Assembly (NCBI GenBank): GCA_028751875.1
Contig: CM054144.1
Location: 26,640,280 to 26,704,279 of the forward strand
Length of the DNA: 64,000 nt
Direction: 5' to 3'
DNA from: Rapana venosa
Taxonomy: Eukaryota > Mollusca > Gastropoda > Neogastropoda > Muricidae
This document shows positions 57,661-64,000 of this stretch, in pieces. The notes beneath the pieces are model-generated. The model ran no database searches, was not told the origin of the DNA, and worked only from the letters and a program-made list of their open reading frames with translations. The position numbers and the translations under genes were made by a program. Positions within the stretch are counted from its first letter, which is position 1. Each line of letters opens with the position of its first letter.

Positions 57661-58230
57661 GCGGCAACTCTTGGTGACCAAGACAGTACACACAGTGGTG
57701 GTCCATTGCTTTGGCCCGCAACAAATGCAGGCAAAGTATAAAGAAGCCAAAGCACATGACAAATAATTACATAAAGACTAGTGTCACCAGCTTCCTGTCA
57801 GAAACAGCCATCACGCCAAGTCTCCTCCCTTCCATGACCCGAGGAGAACCGGTGAGCAGGAATTCCAGACCTACAAACAGACAGAACAACCAAGTTATTT
57901 GTGCCCAGTCTGGCAAGGCAAATGATGACACCCCCCCACACACACACACCGGAACCTAGTAAGATTAGAGAATAAGATACTACGGATTCTCCAAACCTAT
58001 GAGATATCCTTTCACACAATTGAACATAACAGAAAAATTTGTCTAAAAGATTCGCTATCCTGAAGACACAGAAATCAGGAGATAAAAATACAACAAAAAT
58101 TTCACTTTTTCAAAAAAAAAACACGCAGATTTTCTTGAAGCACAAATCAACAGCATTCATTACAAATAAATGTTTCACTTTTTTTAAGAAAAACAATTTT
58201 ACGATTCCTGGGGAGGGGAGGGTGGGGGGG
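57661..58230. other. no gene seen
   Basis: Mixed AT-rich sequence with a short (CA)n run at 57932-57951. Confidence 0.4.
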
Positions 58231-58231
58231 T

Positions 58232-58350
58232 GTTTGTTCCACAGCTAGAGATCCAAGGGTTACCAAAGGTGAGATATTTGCATTCGCGATCATTTTTGTC
58301 CATTATTAAGGTAGCCACATTCTGACTTCAGGAATGAATGACTGATATCT
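58232..58350 (-). mobile_element. SINE-D 3' fragment
   Basis: ccacagctagagatccaagg, ttattaaggtagccacattc and tgacttcaggaat match the SINE-D 3' end in minus orientation. Confidence 0.6.
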
Positions 58351-58476
58351 TTTTTGAAAATCTTATATTAATCTAGAGTTTTAGATATGACAACAATGAC
58401 CATCCCAACATGAATCTAAGTTTGCATCTAGATGAAAGCCATGATATAGTTTTTTTAATCCATGAAATATTCAAAA

Positions 58477-58976
58477 NNNNNNNNNNNNNNNNNNNNNNNN
58501 NNNNNNNNNNNNNNNNNNNNNNNNNNNNNNNNNNNNNNNNNNNNNNNNNNNNNNNNNNNNNNNNNNNNNNNNNNNNNNNNNNNNNNNNNNNNNNNNNNNN
58601 NNNNNNNNNNNNNNNNNNNNNNNNNNNNNNNNNNNNNNNNNNNNNNNNNNNNNNNNNNNNNNNNNNNNNNNNNNNNNNNNNNNNNNNNNNNNNNNNNNNN
58701 NNNNNNNNNNNNNNNNNNNNNNNNNNNNNNNNNNNNNNNNNNNNNNNNNNNNNNNNNNNNNNNNNNNNNNNNNNNNNNNNNNNNNNNNNNNNNNNNNNNN
58801 NNNNNNNNNNNNNNNNNNNNNNNNNNNNNNNNNNNNNNNNNNNNNNNNNNNNNNNNNNNNNNNNNNNNNNNNNNNNNNNNNNNNNNNNNNNNNNNNNNNN
58901 NNNNNNNNNNNNNNNNNNNNNNNNNNNNNNNNNNNNNNNNNNNNNNNNNNNNNNNNNNNNNNNNNNNNNNNNNNNN
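58477..58976. other. assembly gap (500 N)
   Basis: Exactly 500 N, as at 38800-39299. Reading frames that cross it are not real. Confidence 0.99.
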
Positions 58977-59299
58977 GATAAAGCCTGTTTGTTGAACATC
59001 ACTGACAGAGTTCATATTCTCCCGCGAAGCTTCGCTTGAGTAAGCCTCTGACTGACATATCAGTTGCGTTTTGTTAACCACACACAGTATCAGTGTCAAG
59101 CCGTTAATTTAGACAGACTGGTGACAGTTGAGTGTCCAGACACTCTTTGTTCAAAGCGGACTGAATGGGGGAGGGGTGGGGGTGGGGGTGGGGGCGCTTA
59201 CAATTGTAAGACAAACGCTTGTAAACTCTAAACGGCTGACCAAACTTGATTAAGATAAGACACGTTTGTCTAACCGGACGGGAAAAAAGATTAGAGCAG

Positions 59300-59301
59300 C
59301 C

Positions 59302-59398
<97 letters not shown>

Positions 59399-59430
59399 AT
59401 CACCATCATCATCATCATCATCATCATCAC
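59300..59430. repeat. (CTGT)n-(CT)n-(CAT)n compound microsatellite
   Basis: CTGT, then about 70 bp of CT, then CAT triplets to 59428. Confidence 0.95.
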
Positions 59431-59644
59431 CAACATCAGTTTCAGGATTTAGGTGTGGGTTTTGGAATGTGTGTGTGGGGGTGGGTAGAGGGGCTTTTTA
59501 ACTGATTCAATTTTTCAGCAAGACACGAAAGAAGGCATCACTGACAGTCCGGCAAAGAGAAAATTCCGTGATATCACGCCACACATGCCAAGAAACCCAT
59601 TCAGCGCGATCTTAACAAACAGCATAACCTAATGCTGGCGCTAG

Positions 59645-59885
59645 TGAAGGCTCAGCCGCATGCTGGGTATGTTCACAGCTCTGTAACCCGGCGCCCACCG
59701 AATGCTGACATGATCTGTATAAAATCAAGATCTTCAAATGATCTGATCTGATCTGCATTATGCACTTGAACGGTACTAGAGAGTAAACATGACTGCATAC
59801 AAATCATGGCCCTACCTTAAATCCACCACTAATGCTGCCGACTTTTGGATGGGCAGGACTAATCACTGCACCCGTCCGTCTGATA
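59645..59885 (-). mobile_element. SINE-D copy, diverged
   Basis: tgctgggtatgttcacagct, ctgtaaccc, caccgaatgctgacatgat and a mutated head region ending actgcacccgtccgtc follow the order of SINE-D in minus orientation. Confidence 0.6.
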
Positions 59886-60905
59886 TTGTTCAGATTAATT
59901 TTGTTTATTTCTGTATGCGAATAGACGACTGAATAACCATATAAACAGTTTTACTGCCAAATTCAGTTACAGCCCACAGTTTCTGTTATTTTCATACCCA
60001 TCACAGATTTACTACCGTGACAGTGCCTTTGGGTGGCCGGCCGAATAGCGGGATGACAGAAAAGAGCGTGGGACCTGTTACTCAGCTTGGGTGATGGCTG
60101 TGGTTCCGAGTTCGCTGCTGCTCAGCTGTCAGTTTGACTGAGGGGATTTCCCCCATGAAGTTAGCAAACACATTGGTTCCCTGGATTTCACTCTCCAATA
60201 AACAGCAGGCTATTTTGTTCTGTAAACCATTCAGGTCCTGTGAACGGACGCAAGCGTAACGTCTTGAGCACACGCATCCATCTGTTACAAAAAATGGAGA
60301 CAATAATTAGTATCATGATGGTGGCTGGTAGCCTATTGGTGAAATGAATATGCTCAGCATTAGAGTTACCATAGTGGATGGCTATACCCGTTCATGTCCT
60401 AGTGTTCATATATGTCTGCAAAACTCCTACTTGCCCTACTGTTGAGCAGTTAAATTTGTTCACTGATGATTTAACCTCGATCCGCTGTCACTAGTAAATC
60501 CAAACATCCAGTCTAATTACACATGGCCCCGCTGGATACAGTGGCCATATCAGGACTGTCACATCGTAAACATTCGAATCTCATATTAAAACTGTGCAAC
60601 TTTATACAGATTAATACAAGATTTAAAATAATCTCTTCTGTCGTTCCTCGAATCAATGGTCTGGCCAGCCATAAGGGTCAACCGAGGACCAACGCTGAGT
60701 TTATGGGAGAACCCCATAAACCCTACATAAAAAAGAGAGTAAAGCAAAACCTAAATCTTCAAAACGAACCTTACTGGTATTAAGCAACTATGACATATTA
60801 AGCCATATCAGACGGAGAGTGCCTGATTCTCTCAGGAAGGCCTGTCACAAAGGATCCATGTTTGGCTTCAATGGGGCACAACAAAATTGTATTATCATAA
60901 TTCTG
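59886..60905. other. no supported gene
   Basis: A minus-strand open segment at 60112-60260 begins after ttcacag and ends in a stop codon (DLNGLQNKIACCLLESE ... TRNHSHHPS). It has no matching donor or partner exon, so it is not called. Confidence 0.35.
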
Positions 60906-60907
60906 TT

Positions 60908-61175
60908 GTTATTGTTGAGCGCTCCCCAACTTAACACTTAGGTGACCACAAAGAATAGGCACTCTTTTGCACTTATCACACTTGGGAGTTACTCTGAATA
61001 TACACTGAAGAGTACAGTTTACCAATGTTTCTGCTTTAGGATACCTTGCAATGTAGGCAGCTATACTACGACTTCAGAGAATTTTGTATCCTTTAATGGA
61101 GTGTACAGGCTGTTGTGCTATGAGCCCGGCTGAAAGTAATTTCAACATAAAAATGTCAAAGCATAACAACACTTC
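60908..61175 (-). mobile_element. family F repeat, copy 4
   Basis: In reverse order it has the gttgttattgttgagcg tail side, ctccccaacttaacactta, taccttgcaatgtaggcagc, acgacttcagagaatt and gtcaaagcataacaac, as in the copy at 50825-51165. Confidence 0.65.
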
Positions 61176-61740
61176 AAGGCATGCCTTGGCATTTTGCTTA
61201 TAATCATAACTGATGGGGTGTTGGTTTTTTAACCTGGATCAGACACAAACATGGTCTACAAGTCTACATGAGCAGACTATTGAAATCAGTTGAGTTTTGC
61301 CATGTCTGATGACCTATGTTGCTGCAATTTCAAGACTGCGAACTTCTGCAAAGAAAAATATTAATTAACTCAGTCATGCTGGGACGGATCTGCCACTCTG
61401 GCTGAATGTAACTCAACTTGCTCATAACTACGGAAAGAAATGCTTTGTCTCTAAAGTTCACGAGGGTGTCCAAGCAGAGACAATGTATAAATTCCCAGCC
61501 AGTCCCAGTGAGTGAGGACTGGTAAAGAAAGAAGTTGATTTTAAGCATTTAAAGCCGGTTTGATCGGTATCAGTGTCGGAACATGGTGTAGGCTAGGTGT
61601 ATCAGAGGTGTAGATCAATCGAGAAGCAGTCACACATCAGGTTTCCTAACCTATTAAGAGAAATGATGCATCCTATGGCACACATCTAAACATCTTCCAA
61701 TCATCACTACGTCTTAAGTTGTAGGCTTGTGTCCCGCAGT
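61176..61740. other. no gene seen
   Basis: Mixed sequence without coding or repeat evidence. Confidence 0.4.
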
Positions 61741-61744
61741 AGCA

Positions 61745-61890
61745 TCTGGCAAGGGTGGGGATTTTTGCCATCTCAACTTGGAGCACAGACCTGCCAGACC
61801 TATGGTTCCCCGTTGTGTGTGTGTGTGTGTGTGTGTGTGTAGGCCTACTCATGCAGAGGATCGAACATGCACGCTAAACATGCCTTATTA
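61745..61890 (+). mobile_element. SINE-D middle fragment with (GT)n
   Basis: gggtggggatttttgccatc, cacagacctgccagacc and catgcagaggatcgaacatg match the SINE-D body. A (GT)n run (61815-61842) has grown inside it. Confidence 0.6.
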
Positions 61891-62180
61891 AGAAATTTTG
61901 ATTACTGTTTGTCTAAGAAGACATCCTAATGATATAACTATTTTTGTATATTGATGAATCTTTAGAACTCGCAAGAAGCACATTGGCCATGAGTGGAGGG
62001 CGCACAAGGTGGTTTTCACCCATACTTTTTATATTGGCTTGACCTCTTTTTCCTCTTCATGTTTCTTTACATATTAGTTATTACATTCATTAACATTACA
62101 TTTCTTCTCTAAAAGACTTAATAGAATACTAGTATTTCCATACTCAGCTGAGGGAGAACGAAGGGCCGCATACAACCCAA

Positions 62181-62181
62181 T

Positions 62182-62212
<31 letters not shown>
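62181..62212. repeat. poly-G tract (~31)
   Basis: A near-pure G run of about 31 adjoining the head of SINE-A copy 13. The true length is uncertain because long homopolymers assemble badly. Confidence 0.85.
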
Positions 62213-62755
62213 GGAATAGCCTAGTGTAGAGTGTTGCGTTCGTGGTCTGACGGCCCGGAATTAAGCCACCACGGAGACGCCTGTTTTAAGGATTTTTACG
62301 ACGGGATAGCTCAGTGGTCGGAGCACTCGCTTTCCCCCAGCCAAGTTAAGCAGCGTCGAGCGTGGTTACCAGTTGGATGGGTGACCGTTTACGCGCCTTG
62401 GCTTCAGTACAGTTCCCCCAGTTCACCCAGCTGTAAATGGGTACCTGCCCTCTTTAGGGTCAGGGAAGGTAAAGCAGCGAGGGAGAGGAGATGGGCGCCG
62501 CCCTCAATATGCTGGCCCTAGAGAAGTGAGGTCTCTGACGCCTCGCTCCCCTACGACCTTATAGGTTATGGGACTCCTTTACCTTTACCTTACCCTGGAG
62601 TTAACATCAGTAGGCTTCTGACTCCATTCCTACAAAAAAAACTACATGAGTGAGGCTATGAACTGAGGCCTGTGCCCGAGCAGAACATTTTGTATACACT
62701 TTAAAATTCCGTTGGACATATCGAGCCTGTAAGAACAAATGACAATGGGTTTTTT
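62213..62755 (+). mobile_element. SINE-A copy 13, split by a SINE-E insertion
   Basis: The left part (62213-62302) has a SINE-A head (ggaatagcctagtg) with a mutated B box (cggcccggaattaagcc). The right part (62594-62755) resumes at ccctggagttaacatcag and includes gaggctatgaactgaggcc. Between them lies SINE-E copy 1. Confidence 0.78.
62303..62593 (+). mobile_element. SINE-E copy 1 (tRNA-like plus 5S rRNA-like head)
   Basis: The first 30 bp read gggatagctcagtggtcgga, a tRNA 5' half with A box. Next, 62343-62387 contains gttaagcagcgtcgagc and ttggatgggtgaccg, which match the 3' half of animal 5S rRNA including its internal control region. A body of about 200 bp follows, ending in (TTTACC)n. It is about 98% identical to copy 2 by eye, so it is a recently active family. 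Confidence 0.88.
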
Positions 62756-62759
62756 TCAA

Positions 62760-62905
62760 AGTGCCTGCCCACAGCTGTGTGTTAAGACACCATCCCCAAA
62801 GTCAGAATGGGTAAAAAATTAAAACAAAAATGGTTGCATATGCAAGCTCACAGTAAAATCATGGGCCTCTAGCCGGGGAACAACAACAACAACAACAACA
62901 ACAAA
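62760..62905 (+). mobile_element. SINE-D 3' fragment with (CAA)n
   Basis: gacaccatccccaaagtcag, gttgcatatgcaagctcaca and gcctctagccggggaac match the SINE-D 3' end; (CAA)n follows. Confidence 0.65.
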
Positions 62906-63197
62906 ATACTAGTACTGGCCACGTTTCTATTCCTCACCCTTGTTTGCTCTGTAACGTTAGCATGGATGCTAGCTTAGTGTAGAACAGAGCCAGAATTGGT
63001 GATTTCTACACTTCATCGCAGACTGTCTTTCCTTGATCCAAGTAATAAAAGTTTTTCTGTCGAATCTGACCGTTAACCTGGCGTTACCAATGGCTGTAAT
63101 ATTTTCTATTAAATATTAGCATTATACATAGGTCTGTGTCAAACCTTTCGGCATGTAATGTTCCCGTATCAAATTTTCGTCTGGGACCCAGTCAAAT

Positions 63198-63222
63198 CCC
63201 CCCCCCCCCCCCCCCCCCCCCA
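63198..63222. repeat. poly-C tract
   Basis: A C run of about 22 that reads as poly-Pro in the LINE frame upstream of the 2A-like motif. Confidence 0.9.
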
Positions 63223-63457
63223 GCTTTTAGCTCAGTGCAGGCTTGCAGGCTTGTGTTCTTCCTTCCCTCAGGAGGTGTGGAGACTCATCCAGGACCAGAA
63301 CTCGGTGTCGCACACATCAATGCCACAAGTCTTGTGGAAAACGTTGATCTGATTGCTGCAAAAAGTGAGCACTTTGATGCTATTACTATTTTTGAAACAT
63401 GGTTATTATCGCCAACACGTACTGATTGCTCTATTTTATTCCATAATTATTCGACAC
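63223..63457 (+). pseudogene. LINE endonuclease N-terminal part
   Basis: The open frame contains SGGVETHPGPE, then HINATSLVENVDLIAAKSEH and FDAITIFETWLLSPT. The second part is the usual start of the apurinic-like endonuclease of L2/CR1-group LINEs (N.RSL..K.d.l......D.i.iTETWL). The Thr-Glu before Trp is changed to Phe-Glu. The frame is broken at 63458 by SINE-E copy 2 and resumes at 63749-63762 with the duplicated target. Confidence 0.75.
63444..63457 (+). repeat. 14-bp target-site duplication, left copy
   Basis: taattattcgacac at 63444-63457 is repeated exactly at 63749-63762, on the other side of SINE-E copy 2. Confidence 0.92.
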
Positions 63458-63748
63458 GGGATAGCTCAGTGGTCGGAGCACTCGCTTTCCTCCAGCCAAG
63501 TTAAGCAGCGTCGAGCGTGGTTACCAGTTGGATGGGTGACCGTTTGCGTGCCTTGGCTTCAGTACAGTTACCCCAGTTCACCCAGCTGTAAATGGGTACC
63601 TGCCCTCTTTAGGGTCAGGGAAGGTAAAGCAGCGAGGGAGAGGAGATGGGCGCCGCCCTCAATATGCTGGCCCTAGAGAATTGAGGTCTCTGACACCTCG
63701 CTCCCCTACGACCTTATAGGTTATGGGACTCCTTTACCTTTTTTACCT
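63458..63748 (+). mobile_element. SINE-E copy 2, full length with target duplication
   Basis: Starts gggatagctcagtggtcgga; the 5S-like part is at 63498-63542; it ends with cctttaccttttttacct. The 14-bp flanking duplication fixes both ends: the element is 291 bp. It sits in a LINE endonuclease reading frame. Confidence 0.93.
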
Positions 63749-63762
63749 TAATTATTCGACAC

Positions 63763-64000
63763 CCTTCAGGAGTGACAATCTCGGAGATCCGCACAGGCGA
63801 CTAGAGTTAGTAGCCATGTAGTTATGGACAGAATTATTTAGCTTCTAAGTTACGGCCCGATCTACATGTCAGGGCCTTAGAAGCAGTCTGGGTAGAGATA
63901 GAATTGGGTAGAGAAAGTACTTAATTTCTTTTTTACAGACCCCCCTCCCCTCTTCCCCTCCCCTCAAATGTTGTGGTTGTAAAACTGGCAGCTTATTGAA
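63763..64000 (+). pseudogene. LINE endonuclease, continuation after SINE-E
   Basis: After a frameshift and stops, a frame near 63836-63920 reads NYLASKLRPDLHVRALEAVW and VEIELGRES. The pattern RPDL....LEA.WVEI is typical of LINE endonucleases. It continues toward the window end with more disruptions, and the element runs off the window. Confidence 0.65.

Noticed and set aside
60082..60303. Possible terminal exon on the minus strand
   Set aside because: Only an AG and a stop codon support it; no partner exon, no family.
62303..62400. A 5S rRNA gene or a true tRNA gene
   Set aside because: Only the 3' half of 5S and the 5' half of a tRNA are present, joined and repeated with a SINE body. All other tRNA-like boxes in the window are SINE heads.

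Overview
This is eukaryotic, animal DNA: intron-split genes with GT/AG splice signals, EGF modules, LINE and Ty3/Gypsy fragments, many tRNA-headed SINEs, very abundant microsatellites, and two 500-base N gaps (38800-39299, 58477-58976). The repeat types suggest a lophotrochozoan, most likely a gastropod mollusc. That is inference; no species marker was identified.

Layout. 1-12.8 kb is repeat-rich (SINE copies, CT/GA/GATA arrays, a G-rich 55-bp minisatellite) and holds one frameshifted coding relic (5545-6455). 12821-13653 is the last coding exon of a multi-EGF cell-surface protein whose earlier exons were not found. 14-23 kb holds further simple repeats and two copies of a large tRNA-headed non-autonomous element, one split by another SINE. 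22.9-28.8 kb is a nest of mobile elements: a homopolymer-rich, possibly poorly assembled stretch, the 3' end of a LINE with its (ATT)n tail, a decayed Gypsy gag/pol on the minus strand, and a third copy of the large element.

29.1-38.5 kb is poor in mobile elements and carries the 3' part of a minus-strand gene. Four phase-consistent exons (38474->34526) encode an acidic segment, then a Met/Gln-rich coiled segment, then a Ser/Gly/Ala and Lys-rich tail. I do not recognise the family; the composition suggests a nuclear cofactor.

43.5-53.4 kb is the most interesting gene. Nine plus-strand exons can be joined by splice phase into a secreted protein of about 900 residues: signal peptide, long Pro/Gln/Ser/His-rich middle, and a ten-cysteine, partly helical C-terminal module. 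I recognise no family. One exon needs a one-base correction. A TATA box lies about 120 bp before the start codon.

53.6-64 kb returns to repeats: SINE-D copies in a row, a degenerate ~48-bp minisatellite (56.27-57.66 kb), and at the right end a SINE whose head fuses a tRNA-like part to a 5S rRNA-like part. One copy of it sits inside another SINE; the other sits inside a LINE endonuclease with a 14-bp target duplication.

Repeat families are named here by letter (SINE-A, SINE-B, element C, SINE-D, SINE-E, family F). These are working names for this window only.
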